A DNA stretch of 64,000 nt, from NCBI GenBank assembly GCA_963715785.1, contig OY970276.1, positions 1,674,001 through 1,738,000 of the forward strand, read 5' to 3'. Below, piece after piece: positions 54,550 to 63,696 of this stretch (its first letter is position 1; each line of letters begins with the position of its first letter). A program made the position numbers and the translations under genes. The DNA is from LD21 sp963715785 (GTDB lineage: Bacteria; Bacteroidota; Bacteroidia; Bacteroidales; VadinHA17). The notes beneath the pieces were generated by a model that was not told the DNA's origin, did no database searches, and saw only the letters and a program-made list of their open reading frames with translations.

Positions 54550-56388
54550 CTATCTGTACATAACTATTGCAGGCTTACCAATCTCAAAATCACGGAAACC
54601 AAAATCAGTTGTGCTAAATGAGTTCATTTTGAAAATATCCTGTCCGATTCCCGGGATTATGGGGAAAAATGAGATGGATATCTGAAATGTATTAAATATT
54701 AGATTCTCATTTTTTATTAAGACTCCAAAACCTATCTGGGAATACAATTTGCTATATCTGAATCCTTTCCCGGCATCACCGACCATACCGACAGAAAACG
54801 TCAGAAAGGGTCCAAAATGGAATCCTGCCAGATTCCAGGGAGAATATGACTGTGTTTGCAGCATAAATAAAAGGCGGTTAGTCCCCGACAAACTGGTACT
54901 GTTAAATCCTTTTATACCCAGGCGGTCATTGAGAGTTAAACTATCATATGCGAACCTGTTAATCCCGATTGTAACCTGTGGCTTTACAAATTGCCTGAAT
55001 TTCCAGTTGCCTATTTCAAACAATCCGGTGAAATAATTTATGCCGATGGTTGCAACACCCTGTTCCGTATGGGAGCTGCGGAAATAAGTTCCATATTCAA
55101 CGTTTGTGCTCAGGTATCCCCATTCATGATAGTTTCCAAAGGAAAAAAGCATTCCCAGATACGGCCTCCAGGCGCCATTTCTTAACTGGTAACCTCCTGT
55201 CAGCCCATAAGCCCGGCCGACAGGCACATCTTCGACAGGACCGTACTTAAATATATATTTATCCTGAACATACTTACGGGTAGTTATTCCAATTCCCGCG
55301 AAGTAAAAATTCTCGTTTGAATAGATCCCTAGCGGGTCGTTAACTTCAGTTGGTTTTTCGAGGTAACGGATTCGTAAATATCGGGCAGAAAGTATAAGGT
55401 TCGTCGCGAGTTCATCTTCTGTAGAGCCATTGAAAATCCGTATTGCCTTGGCAGCCCAGAGATCCTGAGTTTTTAATTTCAAATTCAAAGGAACATACAA
55501 CGGAATCTTCCCCTCCAGAGAATCTCGTTTGACCTGAGTGGCGAGCGAAATACCTCCTGCCCATTTTGCGTAAGGTGAATAAAACGGCCGGTCTATTGCC
55601 AGACTCCTTCTGATATTTCCGTATCCGTCAATTTCAAAATGCAAATTTGAGTTGATATATGAAGTCTTAATATTCGGAATGAAATAATTAGTGCGAAACT
55701 TACTTATGCCCGTACTGATATTTCTGGAAAAGACATTCTGAAACTCGTGTCCGAATCCCAGAAAGTTTTCATCTGCCAGACCAATTTTGAGAAACGATGG
55801 TGAAATAGCTGCCTCACCTGTGATACTCCAGTTATCCAGTTCCCTGATAAAAATATCTACTGAATCGGATTTTGATCCGGCGGAAGCAACATAAAAATAG
55901 ACATCATGCACAAATTTCTGTGCCCGGATCAAACGCTCCGATTCTTTAACATAAAACGAATTAAACGGCTCATTTTCACGAATAACCAGAAGATTTCGGA
56001 TAGCCATGGCCTGAGATTTTACATGCAGGGAATTTCCGACCCTGGTCAAAATGTTTTGTTCTGACACGGTTGTATCATCAGCCAGGTAGCCAAATGGATC
56101 CAGCGTAACGATGTCGATCTTCCGGATAATTTTCCCCTGAAAGGTGCTGTAAGGTTTCTGGATCAGTTTTTTATAAGCTTTCTTTTTGACACCTTTTTTT
56201 GATATGATTGTGATTGGTTTGAAAATCAACTTGTACAGGAAAGTATTGAACTTATTCCGTTTGGAATAGGTCTCAATATCTTTATAAATTTTTGTCGAAT
56301 CTTTTTTGACGGTTGCTTCCTGTGCAGATGCTAAAGCATTAAAAAATACAGAGAGATACAGTAGTATGAATATTCTTTTGAACCACAT
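54550..56388 (-). CDS. Omp85-like outer membrane protein (POTRA plus barrel)
   Basis: A 612-residue protein with a signal peptide (about 1-22). Residues about 85-185 form POTRA-like modules (GKIIRKIDIVTLDPFGYLAD, FNSFYVKESERLIRAQKFVH, DVYFYVASAGSKSDSVDIFI). The remainder is a beta barrel (LKIGLADENFLGFGHEFQNV, ISISFFPIIPGIG). It resembles BamA/TamA-type proteins but is shorter than BamA. It follows MlaD by 36 nt in the same operon, so it may serve as the outer-membrane component of lipid transport. That is inference. Confidence 0.8.
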   Translation of the reverse strand: MWFKRIFILLYLSVFFNALASAQEATVKKDSTKIYKDIETYSKRNKFNTFLYKLIFKPITIISKKGVKKKAYKKLIQKPYSTFQGKIIRKIDIVTLDPFGYLADDTTVSEQNILTRVGNSLHVKSQAMAIRNLLVIRENEPFNSFYVKESERLIRAQKFVHDVYFYVASAGSKSDSVDIFIRELDNWSITGEAAISPSFLKIGLADENFLGFGHEFQNVFSRNISTGISKFRTNYFIPNIKTSYINSNLHFEIDGYGNIRRSLAIDRPFYSPYAKWAGGISLATQVKRDSLEGKIPLYVPLNLKLKTQDLWAAKAIRIFNGSTEDELATNLILSARYLRIRYLEKPTEVNDPLGIYSNENFYFAGIGITTRKYVQDKYIFKYGPVEDVPVGRAYGLTGGYQLRNGAWRPYLGMLFSFGNYHEWGYLSTNVEYGTYFRSSHTEQGVATIGINYFTGLFEIGNWKFRQFVKPQVTIGINRFAYDSLTLNDRLGIKGFNSTSLSGTNRLLFMLQTQSYSPWNLAGFHFGPFLTFSVGMVGDAGKGFRYSKLYSQIGFGVLIKNENLIFNTFQISISFFPIIPGIGQDIFKMNSFSTTDFGFRDFEIGKPAIVMYR

Positions 56389-56424
56389 CGGGCGTTTACC
56401 ATTTTTGATCGTCTTATCGGATAA

Positions 56425-57165
56425 TTATTTTTTCTCAATTGTCTTCAAAGCCTCCGCTTTTTTTTCTGCAGAATCAACTTTGATCTTTTCTGCTGCTTTT
56501 TCTTTTCTTCTATAATAACCTCTGAAAAGAAAATTATCCTTGGCTGCATTCATATTTTCATCCAGCCCTTTACTGCTTTTTTTAAGATTCACTATGGTCT
56601 GATTAATATTTGCAGCAATTGTTGAATCTTTTAATAATCGTCCAAGTGTTCCGTGTCCGCTGTTAACCTGTGTCATTATTCCTGAAAGCTGATCAGAAAT
56701 AATTACGGCATTATTGGCTGTCAACTGAAGGCTTGCCATTATAGCATCTGGCTCAACCGGTTCTTTAGATGATATTTGCTGACCGTCTTTCACCGGCACT
56801 GCATCAGCGCTGCCCTGTGTAATAGTTAAGATACGGTCGCCGATGAGTCCGGCTGAGCCGATAGCTGCTTCACAATCGGCTTTGATAAATTTCTGAACAT
56901 TTTTCTGAAGAAGCATATTAACCTGGACAGTTGAATCATTGATGATACTTATATTATCAACCGTACCAACATTGATGCCTGAAAATCGAATATTATTTCC
57001 TACCTGCAACCCGCTCACATTATGAAATGTTGTAGTGAGTTTAAATACTGGTACAAAGAGATTTTTTTGCCTCCCTATGATAAAAACAGCGACTATGAAT
57101 ATTATTAACCCGCCAGAAATAAACAAGCCCAGTCTTACTTTGAAATTAGTTGTATGCTTTTCCAT
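56425..57165 (-). CDS. MlaD-type MCE-domain lipid-transport protein
   Basis: A 246-residue protein: one N-terminal membrane helix (about 10-30), then a single MCE domain (about 38-120) with TFHNVSGLQVGNNIRFSGIN, VGTVDNISIINDSTVQVNML and a GSAGLIGDRILTITQG block. The helical tail (LSGIMTQVNSGHGTLGRLLK) is as in other Bacteroidota MlaD proteins. It binds phospholipid in the periplasm and bridges the MlaE/MlaF transporter towards the outer membrane. Gene order MlaE-MlaF-MlaD supports the call. Confidence 0.92.
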   Translation of the reverse strand: MEKHTTNFKVRLGLFISGGLIIFIVAVFIIGRQKNLFVPVFKLTTTFHNVSGLQVGNNIRFSGINVGTVDNISIINDSTVQVNMLLQKNVQKFIKADCEAAIGSAGLIGDRILTITQGSADAVPVKDGQQISSKEPVEPDAIMASLQLTANNAVIISDQLSGIMTQVNSGHGTLGRLLKDSTIAANINQTIVNLKKSSKGLDENMNAAKDNFLFRGYYRRKEKAAEKIKVDSAEKKAEALKTIEKK

Positions 57166-57173
57166 TTTGTAAA

Positions 57174-57953
57174 TTATTTAAAGAATGATCTGATTAATGT
57201 ATCAGATGAATTTTCAAATTCAACCAGTTTACCACTTTTATAGACTTCACCATCATGCAACATGATAATGCGGTTTGCCGTATTACGGGCACATTCTATA
57301 TCATGCGTGATAATCATTGAAGAAGTTTTATATTTTTTCTGAACATCATTAATAAGCGAACTTATTTCATCTGAGGTTGCCGGATCGAGTCCGGTAGTCG
57401 GCTCATCATATAATATGATCATGGGGTCAACCACAATTGTCCGGGCAAGGCTTATCCGTTTGCGCATTCCACCTGATAACTGAGATGGCATTTTATTCAG
57501 GGCATCAGCCAGACCGACATTTTCAAGAGCTTCATTTATCTTTTCATCTATTGCTTTTTGCGGGATCCCCTTTTTTATTCTCTTCAGCGGAAATTCAAGG
57601 TTTTCCTTAACGGTCATTGAGTCATATAATGCACCGCTCTGAAAAAGAAAACCAACTTTCTTGCGCATCTCTCCTAATCTTTCGTTGTTCATTGTGTTTA
57701 CATCTTCACCCAGAACATTGATTGTTCCGTTATCAGGATAGAACAAACGAACAATGCACTTTATCAGAACAGATTTTCCGGAGCCGGATTTACCAAGCAC
57801 TGCCAGGTTTTCTCCTTTAAAGAGCTGTAACGACACATTTTTCAGGACTTCCTGCTGGCCAAATCCTTTCCTTAGGCTATCTATTTCTATAACCGTTTCG
57901 CCGCTTTTTGTTTGAGCCGGAGAAGTGGATTCTTTCGAGACAAAGCTTATCAT
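57174..57953 (-). CDS. MlaF-type ABC ATPase
   Basis: A 259-residue ATP-binding protein: Walker A GKSGSGKSV, Q-loop FLFQSG, signature QLSGGMRKR (the GGM variant typical of MlaF/Mkl-type ATPases), Walker B ILYDEPTTG and H-loop IITHDI. It powers lipid transfer by MlaE and MlaD. It lies 8 nt upstream of MlaD and 98 nt after MlaE. Confidence 0.95.
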   Translation of the reverse strand: MISFVSKESTSPAQTKSGETVIEIDSLRKGFGQQEVLKNVSLQLFKGENLAVLGKSGSGKSVLIKCIVRLFYPDNGTINVLGEDVNTMNNERLGEMRKKVGFLFQSGALYDSMTVKENLEFPLKRIKKGIPQKAIDEKINEALENVGLADALNKMPSQLSGGMRKRISLARTIVVDPMIILYDEPTTGLDPATSDEISSLINDVQKKYKTSSMIITHDIECARNTANRIIMLHDGEVYKSGKLVEFENSSDTLIRSFFK

Positions 57954-58051
57954 GTGATTTCCTGAAATATTATGTTTAAAAGTTGAAAGGTTTAAAAGTT
58001 GAAAAGTCTATAAAATTATTGTGCGTAAATATTTAGACGATATAATCCTTA

Positions 58052-58888
58052 TCAAAGTAAATCCGTAATCTGCACTGCAACCAGGTCGACTATTATCACC
58101 AGTAGAGAAGATAATACTACTGCAGAATTAGCGGCGATTCCGACGCTTTCTGTTCCCCGGCCTGCGGTGTATCCTTTATAACATCCTACTAACCCAATGA
58201 CTGCACCGAAAAAGAACGACTTTATCACAGCTGGCATAAAATCTATAAATTCAAGATGGCTGAAAGCCTGTGAGCAAAATAAAACAAAAGACACCTGCCC
58301 CTTGATATTTGCTCCAGCCCAGCTTCCGAATATCCCCAGGGTATCGGCATACAATACAAGAATAGGAATCATCAGAGTAGCTGCAAGCACCCTGGTCACT
58401 ACCAGGAATTTCATTGGGTTGGTTGAGGAAACTTCCATTGCATCAATTTGTTCTGTAACTTTCATTGAACCTAATTCTGCCCCCATTCCCGAACCAATTT
58501 TACCAGCGCAAATCAATGCTGTGATAACAGGACCCATTTCCCTGATCAGAGATACTGCTACCATGCCAGGTAGGAGGGATACTGCTCCGAAATGAACGAG
58601 TGAAGGCCGTGCCTGGATTGTCAGTACCAATCCCATGATAAAACCGGTTACAGATATCAGCGGGACCGACTTATAACCGATCTGAAAAGACTGACGCAGA
58701 AACTCCCTGAATTCAAAATCGCGCGAAAAAATCTCTTTGACTGTTCGTGATAAGAATAAGAAGAAATCAGCAAAATCTGTTAAAAAGTTATGTACATCAG
58801 TAGTTTTTGCTATTGCCTTTTCGCTGAGTTTAATGGATTGCTCCTTAGCAATGTTTTTTACTTTAAGAACAGGATTAATTTTTTTCAT
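58052..58888 (-). CDS. MlaE-type permease
   Basis: ATG at 58888 (MKKINPVLKV) is preferred over the ORF start 36 nt upstream. The 278-residue protein has about five membrane helices and the MlaE-family blocks SLIREMGPVITALICAGKIG, SGMGAELGSMKVTEQIDAME and VIGLVGCYKGYTAGRGTESV. It is the inner-membrane permease of an Mla-type retrograde or anterograde phospholipid transporter with MlaF and MlaD. Confidence 0.93.
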   Translation of the reverse strand: MKKINPVLKVKNIAKEQSIKLSEKAIAKTTDVHNFLTDFADFFLFLSRTVKEIFSRDFEFREFLRQSFQIGYKSVPLISVTGFIMGLVLTIQARPSLVHFGAVSLLPGMVAVSLIREMGPVITALICAGKIGSGMGAELGSMKVTEQIDAMEVSSTNPMKFLVVTRVLAATLMIPILVLYADTLGIFGSWAGANIKGQVSFVLFCSQAFSHLEFIDFMPAVIKSFFFGAVIGLVGCYKGYTAGRGTESVGIAANSAVVLSSLLVIIVDLVAVQITDLL

Positions 58889-58945
58889 AAATCGAATCTG
58901 AATTCCGGTGCAAGGGCAAAACAACGCAAGCTCGCAGCTTTATCT

Positions 58946-59128
58946 CTAAATGGCTACTATAATATAAAGCAGTTCCTGTTTTGACTTGCCCAGTTTATGA
59001 CCCAGCATTTCAATCATCTCCTTTTCCTTTCCTTCGTTGTAACGAAGATCCTCATCGGTGATAACCGGAAACTTTTCCTTGAGTTTTTCCTTTTTCTTAT
59101 CCCAGTATCCTATTACATTATTATTCAT
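58946..59128 (-). CDS. CsbD-like small stress protein
   Basis: A 60-residue protein: YWDKKKEKLKEKFPVITDED, LRYNEGKEKEMIEMLGHKLG and KSKQELLYII follow the CsbD pattern (W-x-x-K-x-K-x-K-x-x-x-x-L-T-D-x-D-L...G-K...L-G-K-S-K). CsbD proteins are induced by general stress in many bacteria; their molecular role is unclear. It lies between the DUF6600-like gene and mlaE in the box G operon. Confidence 0.75.
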   Translation of the reverse strand: MNNNVIGYWDKKKEKLKEKFPVITDEDLRYNEGKEKEMIEMLGHKLGKSKQELLYIIVAI

Positions 59129-59170
59129 GGCATTTAAATTAAGGGGTGTTTAAAGTCGTGACTGTTCAGT

Positions 59171-60544
59171 TTATTCATTTTTCTTTATATCCTCTGCATT
59201 ATTAGTTTTTTTCTGCAAATCAATTTTGCCTTTATCTGAGGACTTTGAAGTATTCGATTGTTTTTCTTTTACGTTTTTCTGTGAAGAATTTGTTTTTGTT
59301 GACTTTATATTATTTGGCTGAGGGCCATTTCTGACATTCTGAGGAGGATTGGATTTCTGTGTTTTAATATTGTTAGGCTGTGCTACCCTATTGATATTCT
59401 GAGCGGGTGCTGTATTTGCCGGCCTGACATTATTCGGTTGCTGAGCTCTCACATTATTCTGAGCCCGGGTTGTATTTACAGGTTTGGATATATTTGGGTT
59501 TACTGTAGGGTTCGCTGTTTTCCCCCTGGTATTATTGTCCTTGTCCATGGTCTGTTGATTCCTTAAATTTGCAGGCTGGCTCCCGGTTTTCATATTCTGA
59601 GAAGGAGCTGGTTTTTGGAATGTTTTGGTATTATTATTTGAATTATTCCGGGGACTGACCGTACCTGGCTGTTTTTCGGATCTGATATTGTTTTTAGGAT
59701 CGGTGTTCACAGGCCTGTTTGTAACATTCCTTTCTGAAGGTTGTTTCACATCCTTTAAATTAGTTACCCTTGAAGGTGCAGGCTTACTTTCCCTTGAATT
59801 GCTTTTCACGACAACGGGTCTGTATATCATCAAGTGGCCATTACTCATATTCTGGCCCGGCTTGTCATTTTCACGAATGGATACCGGACTTACCTTTCGG
59901 CCGGCTACTTTTTGAAAATCTGTTCTGGTTGGCCCGGCTGCGTATGTCGCGTGTCTACTATTGTCGGAATATGTATTTCTGATTACCGAAGAACGCATTA
60001 TAATCCTGCTCTGATCAGTTCTGCCGATATAATAATGGCCGATATCAGATCTGTCGATATCCCTGTCTCTTACAAAAATCCAGTGATCATTGTGACTGTC
60101 ATATGCCCTTCCAAAAGTCGCTGAGAGGGTAATTCCAGGCTCCATAGGCTCCCATCCATAATAACCATCAGCTCTTCTCCATGTAACCCAGGCAGGTCCC
60201 CACTCATTGCCAGGTATCCATAACCAGCCATAGTATTGATCATAGTCCCAGCGTCCATAATGAAAAGGAGCCCAGCCCCAGCTATAATCCGACATCCACG
60301 TCCATCCATAATCTGTAAGTATCCAATGGCCTTGCGTTGAATATGGTACAAAATCTGGTCCTGCATCAGGGATCCATACAAAGCCATAATTGGGATAATT
60401 TACCCATTGGCCGTAGGGGCTTAGCTGATCGTAGAATACCTGGAAACTTACATCAGATTGTTGGGCGGAGGCCTGTTTTGTAAATATTGCTGAGGCAAAA
60501 ACTAAAGAAAATGTTAACACTAATACTTTAAAGATTGATCTCAT
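59171..60544 (-). CDS. DUF6600-like exported protein with low-complexity C-terminus
   Basis: A 457-residue protein with a signal peptide (about 1-27). The N-terminal domain (about 33-160) is Trp/Tyr/Gly-rich: FYDQLSPYGQWVNYPNYGFV, WIPDAGPDFVPYSTQGHW, WMSDYSWGWAPFHYGRWDYD and WLWIPGNEWGPAWVTWRR, as in DUF6600 proteins. From about residue 250 the sequence is an Asn/Pro/Gln-rich disordered tail with repeats such as QPNNIK, QNVR and NTAPAQN. The compositional bias is strong, so repeat number may vary between strains. First gene behind box G. Function unknown; envelope location is likely. Confidence 0.82.
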   Translation of the reverse strand: MRSIFKVLVLTFSLVFASAIFTKQASAQQSDVSFQVFYDQLSPYGQWVNYPNYGFVWIPDAGPDFVPYSTQGHWILTDYGWTWMSDYSWGWAPFHYGRWDYDQYYGWLWIPGNEWGPAWVTWRRADGYYGWEPMEPGITLSATFGRAYDSHNDHWIFVRDRDIDRSDIGHYYIGRTDQSRIIMRSSVIRNTYSDNSRHATYAAGPTRTDFQKVAGRKVSPVSIRENDKPGQNMSNGHLMIYRPVVVKSNSRESKPAPSRVTNLKDVKQPSERNVTNRPVNTDPKNNIRSEKQPGTVSPRNNSNNNTKTFQKPAPSQNMKTGSQPANLRNQQTMDKDNNTRGKTANPTVNPNISKPVNTTRAQNNVRAQQPNNVRPANTAPAQNINRVAQPNNIKTQKSNPPQNVRNGPQPNNIKSTKTNSSQKNVKEKQSNTSKSSDKGKIDLQKKTNNAEDIKKNE

Positions 60545-60622
60545 GATAGTCCGGCTGAAATTATTATTATGTCATTATAAAGGAAATATCCGGCATTAAT
60601 ACGGACTATTCCTTATTCATAA

Positions 60623-60686
60623 CAAAATTAGTGGTTTGGCACAGTGAAAGTGTTACATAACTTTTGATAAGTGTTACATAATTCAC
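60623..60686 (-). promoter_or_regulatory. Box G: shared direct-repeat promoter
   Basis: On the minus strand GTGAATTATGTAA, 13 nt, TTATGTAA, 22 nt, then TAATTTTG (60623-60630). It matches the consensus at every position of both ATGTAA cores. It drives DUF6600-like, CsbD-like, MlaE, MlaF, MlaD and Omp85-like genes. Confidence 0.88.
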
Positions 60687-60730
60687 GCTTGATTTGTACT
60701 GCCAGATATGATTAGTGACAGGTAATTTTT

Positions 60731-61228
60731 CTAACCCTTGAACTGATGCATTAATTGTTTTTTTGCCAGGAATATTCTGCTTTTTACAGTACCGATATTG
60801 AGATTGATGGCATCAGCAATCTCCCTGTATTTGTATCCTGCGAGGTACATTTGAAAAGGCTCTCTGAAATTATCCTTTAATTTTCCGATTTTCTGATTTA
60901 TCTCATTAACAGAGATTGAGGAATCCGGATTATATGAATCCGGGGATATTATCAGTCTGGCTGAAAGCGAATCATCTATCCGATCAGGATGTATGTCATG
61001 CAGAAGATTATGTCTGTAACTATTTATAAAAGTGTTTCTCATTATTGTATATGTCCAGGCTTTGAAAAATCCATTATCAACAAACTTATCGCGGTTTAAT
61101 ATTGCTTTCAGAAACGTTTCCTGGACGAGGTCCTGGGAATCGGCATAACCTAATTTGAATCGATTGGCATATTTCAGCAGGCTCGATTCCATACCCAGTA
61201 ACTGTTCAGAGAATTCAATTGCGGTCAT
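60731..61228 (-). CDS. ECF sigma-70 factor
   Basis: ATG at 61228 (MTAIEFSEQLLGMESSLLKY) gives 165 residues; the longer frame overlaps the upstream gene and lacks sense. Region 2 has YANRFKLGYADSQDLVQETF and NGFFKAWTYTIMRNTFINSY. Region 4 has NFREPFQMYLAGYKYREIAD and AINLNIGTVKSRIFLAKKQL. No anti-sigma gene is adjacent. Together with box G downstream on the same strand it could belong to the stress circuit, but I see no direct evidence. Confidence 0.92.
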   Translation of the reverse strand: MTAIEFSEQLLGMESSLLKYANRFKLGYADSQDLVQETFLKAILNRDKFVDNGFFKAWTYTIMRNTFINSYRHNLLHDIHPDRIDDSLSARLIISPDSYNPDSSISVNEINQKIGKLKDNFREPFQMYLAGYKYREIADAINLNIGTVKSRIFLAKKQLMHQFKG

Positions 61229-61262
61229 GTTTTGGATTTTAAGTGGGTGACTGATAAATAAT

Positions 61263-62444
61263 TTAAAGATCCTGGCAGGCACGCATCTCATCAAAAAATG
61301 GTGTCTGTTTCGTTTCAACACATTTTGCTGCATAGAGATATAATGCGGCACTCCAGGTTTGCCAGTCCTGTCCCATGGTCTTGCCATCCTGTGCTTTTAT
61401 CCATTCATTAAAACCATATTCCAGGTTTGCATTGTTGGAAGTTTTAACAAGACGGGTGAGAGCAACAAGCTTTTCTCCTGCCAGGGTATACTTTCTTGCG
61501 GCAACCAGAGCTGCAATATAAATTCCGCAGATAAATGGCCAGATTCCTCCGTTGTGGTATTCTCCTGGTTTGTTATATATGGCATATCTGGGCATCCAGT
61601 CAGGATCCTCAGGTTTGATGTATGGGAAGAAGTTGGGAGGAAGATCGACAGCGAGATCTCCGTTCTTTTTCATAGCATCACATTCCTCTTCTATCCATGA
61701 GATCATCTCTTCGGATCTTGTTGGTGAAGCAATTCCTGAGAGAATTGCCAGACTGTTTCCAAGAAGATCAAAACGTTCACTGCTATGAATTTTATAGGAC
61801 CAGAATGCATAATAAGGTTTATGTTTAACAACAAGACCCTCATGAACATGCCGGTGTTTAATTCCCCCGGTAATTGTAAACCTGCTCAGATCACTGCGCA
61901 TACGATCAGCTTTTTCATTCTTTCCCAGGATACGCAAATAGCTATAAACGAGTGTATTTACGAACAATCCATATCCTGTAACCCATTGTTCATCTCTCCA
62001 GTCGCTTGTTGGCTGCTGTGCAACAAGGTTCCTGTCGGAGGGGCTTTGGTACTCCATCCAGGTGAGAGCTTTGTCAACAGCATCTTTTAGAAAATCCTTT
62101 TCGCCGGTAACTTTCCTGAAAATACCGGTTCCGAGCAAAAACAACGGAGTGGAATCACTCGATCCGCGATCCTCTTTATCGTGAACGAGTGAAGGTATAT
62201 GACCATGCTGTGTCTGATTAGCTGCAAGGGTTTCGAGAACCTTTCTGATGCTTTCAAGAAGTTTTTTGTTGCCTGACACTGCTATTCCGAATATAGAAAA
62301 CATCAAATCCCTGGTATAAGGTTCCGGATATCCCCAGCCTGCAGTCCTTGGAAGTCCGCGATATGGTCCGTGCGAATTGAAAAGCAGTACATCGATTGCA
62401 GCTTTTCTTGCCAGTTCAATCTCCTGTTGGTCTGATGTTTTCAT
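61263..62444 (-). CDS. (alpha/alpha)6-barrel glycosidase (amylo-1,6-glucosidase / neutral invertase-like)
   Basis: A 393-residue cytosolic protein with no signal peptide. Blocks YPEPYTRDLMFSIFGIAVSG, PTSDWRDEQWVTGYGLFVNT, a GEYHNGGIWPFICGIY motif and NEWIKAQDGKTMGQDWQTWS fit the six-hairpin glycosidase clan. The acidic residues in TRDL, SDWRDEQW and NEWIKA are plausible catalytic positions. Related families are glycogen-debranching C-terminal domains and GH100 invertases. It starts one base into the stop of the GT4 gene, so the two are translationally coupled and likely act on the same glycan or disaccharide. Confidence 0.78.
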   Translation of the reverse strand: MKTSDQQEIELARKAAIDVLLFNSHGPYRGLPRTAGWGYPEPYTRDLMFSIFGIAVSGNKKLLESIRKVLETLAANQTQHGHIPSLVHDKEDRGSSDSTPLFLLGTGIFRKVTGEKDFLKDAVDKALTWMEYQSPSDRNLVAQQPTSDWRDEQWVTGYGLFVNTLVYSYLRILGKNEKADRMRSDLSRFTITGGIKHRHVHEGLVVKHKPYYAFWSYKIHSSERFDLLGNSLAILSGIASPTRSEEMISWIEEECDAMKKNGDLAVDLPPNFFPYIKPEDPDWMPRYAIYNKPGEYHNGGIWPFICGIYIAALVAARKYTLAGEKLVALTRLVKTSNNANLEYGFNEWIKAQDGKTMGQDWQTWSAALYLYAAKCVETKQTPFFDEMRACQDL

Positions 62445-63586
62445 TATCTGATTCCTAATTTGTCATTCATTATCTCAACAAACCGTCGTGCAACAACACG
62501 GTAATCAAAATATTTCAGAACCCTTTCTCTTCCTGCTTTACCCATTTTCTCTCTCAATGCCGCATCAGTCATAAGAATCATCAGGTATTTGGCAATATCG
62601 TTCACACTTGCCCGGTAATCGACTGTCCTTGGTTCTTTGAATACCACTCTGTGATTATCTTCATATCCCGATTCATCACCCAGAATAACCTGATCGACGA
62701 CTATTTTCTGAGCCACATTTGCCAGGAAAGCAGTTTCCCCATGTTTGAGAGTATCAAGCATGCCCATAGCTTTAATACCCAGTACAGGTTTTTCACAAGC
62801 ACCTGCTTCAACCTGGGGCATTCCAAAACCTTCAAGCCTTGACGGGGCCGCATATATATCACATGCTCCTATAAGATATGGCATGAAATTTCTTGAGATT
62901 TTATTTGTTGCGTAGGTAACGTTCTTTTCTATTCCCAGCTTTGCTGCCATCTCCAGATCAGCAACGTTTTGTTTCTGAGTCCTGGGTTGAGGCCATACTT
63001 TGCAAACATATTTCCAGTCAGGTGCTTTTGTATCGATTAAGGCTAAGGCCTGCATCACTTCCTGGGCGCCTTTTGAGGCAGCATCTCCGCCTACCGTGAG
63101 TATCATTATCTGATCGGGTGAGATGCCAAGCGAATCGCGTACGGCAACAATTTTTGGATCATCCTTGCTATGAGGAATAAAGGAATCTGTGTCGCATCCT
63201 ACCGGTAAAATTTCTATTTTATCTGCGTTAATCCCATCGCGGATATACATCTCCTTAACCCAGTTCGATGTGACCAGAATCAACGGAAGGTCATTCAAAA
63301 CCTCCTGATAGTTGGCAATATAACCATCGGCAACCAGCCAAGGAACTGGCTGTATACCATATCGTTGAGGGTGAAGAATGAGTTGAGGGGTATGTCCCCA
63401 GTAACCCACACCGACAACAACATTCGGTTCAAACCAGCGATAGTACCATTCTTTTTCCTGGGCTGACTCAAAATGCACAGCATGAGCATCCACGCCCATT
63501 TCACAAAGTCCCTTGTAGAGAAGATCTCCCTGAGTTGCGAGGCCTCCGGGAGAAGGAGGATAATCATATAACAATAATACTTTCAT
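62444..63586 (-). CDS. GT4-family glycosyltransferase
   Basis: A 380-residue protein with a GT-B fold. The N-terminal MKVLLLYDYPPSPGGLATQG is the acceptor-domain glycine loop. The C-terminal domain has ILTVGGDAASKGAQEVMQAL and IYAAPSRLEGFGMPQVEAGA, the latter being the E-x7-E donor-binding motif. The end reads VLKYFDYRVVARRFVEIM. GT4 enzymes transfer a sugar from a nucleotide donor with retention. TAATG overlap with the downstream glycosidase indicates one operon. Substrate unknown. Confidence 0.9.
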   Translation of the reverse strand: MKVLLLYDYPPSPGGLATQGDLLYKGLCEMGVDAHAVHFESAQEKEWYYRWFEPNVVVGVGYWGHTPQLILHPQRYGIQPVPWLVADGYIANYQEVLNDLPLILVTSNWVKEMYIRDGINADKIEILPVGCDTDSFIPHSKDDPKIVAVRDSLGISPDQIMILTVGGDAASKGAQEVMQALALIDTKAPDWKYVCKVWPQPRTQKQNVADLEMAAKLGIEKNVTYATNKISRNFMPYLIGACDIYAAPSRLEGFGMPQVEAGACEKPVLGIKAMGMLDTLKHGETAFLANVAQKIVVDQVILGDESGYEDNHRVVFKEPRTVDYRASVNDIAKYLMILMTDAALREKMGKAGRERVLKYFDYRVVARRFVEIMNDKLGIR

Positions 63587-63696
63587 TTTGAAAAAAATTG
63601 AGAATTCGAATATTTTTTATGAGGTATTTATTATAAGATGTATTTATTAAGAAACATAATTGTAAGAATGATATAATCAAGTACCTGCATTGTATC
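63587..63696. other. Intergenic region upstream of the glycosyltransferase
   Basis: A short AT-rich gap that may hold the promoter of the glycosyltransferase operon. No shared box is present. Confidence 0.35.

Noticed and set aside
46326..60686. Shared boxes as promoters of an alternative ECF sigma factor
   Set aside because: The downstream element is the ordinary TAnnTTTG of the primary sigma factor and the upstream part is a direct repeat, which fits an activator better. I keep the sigma at 60731 only as a weak alternative.
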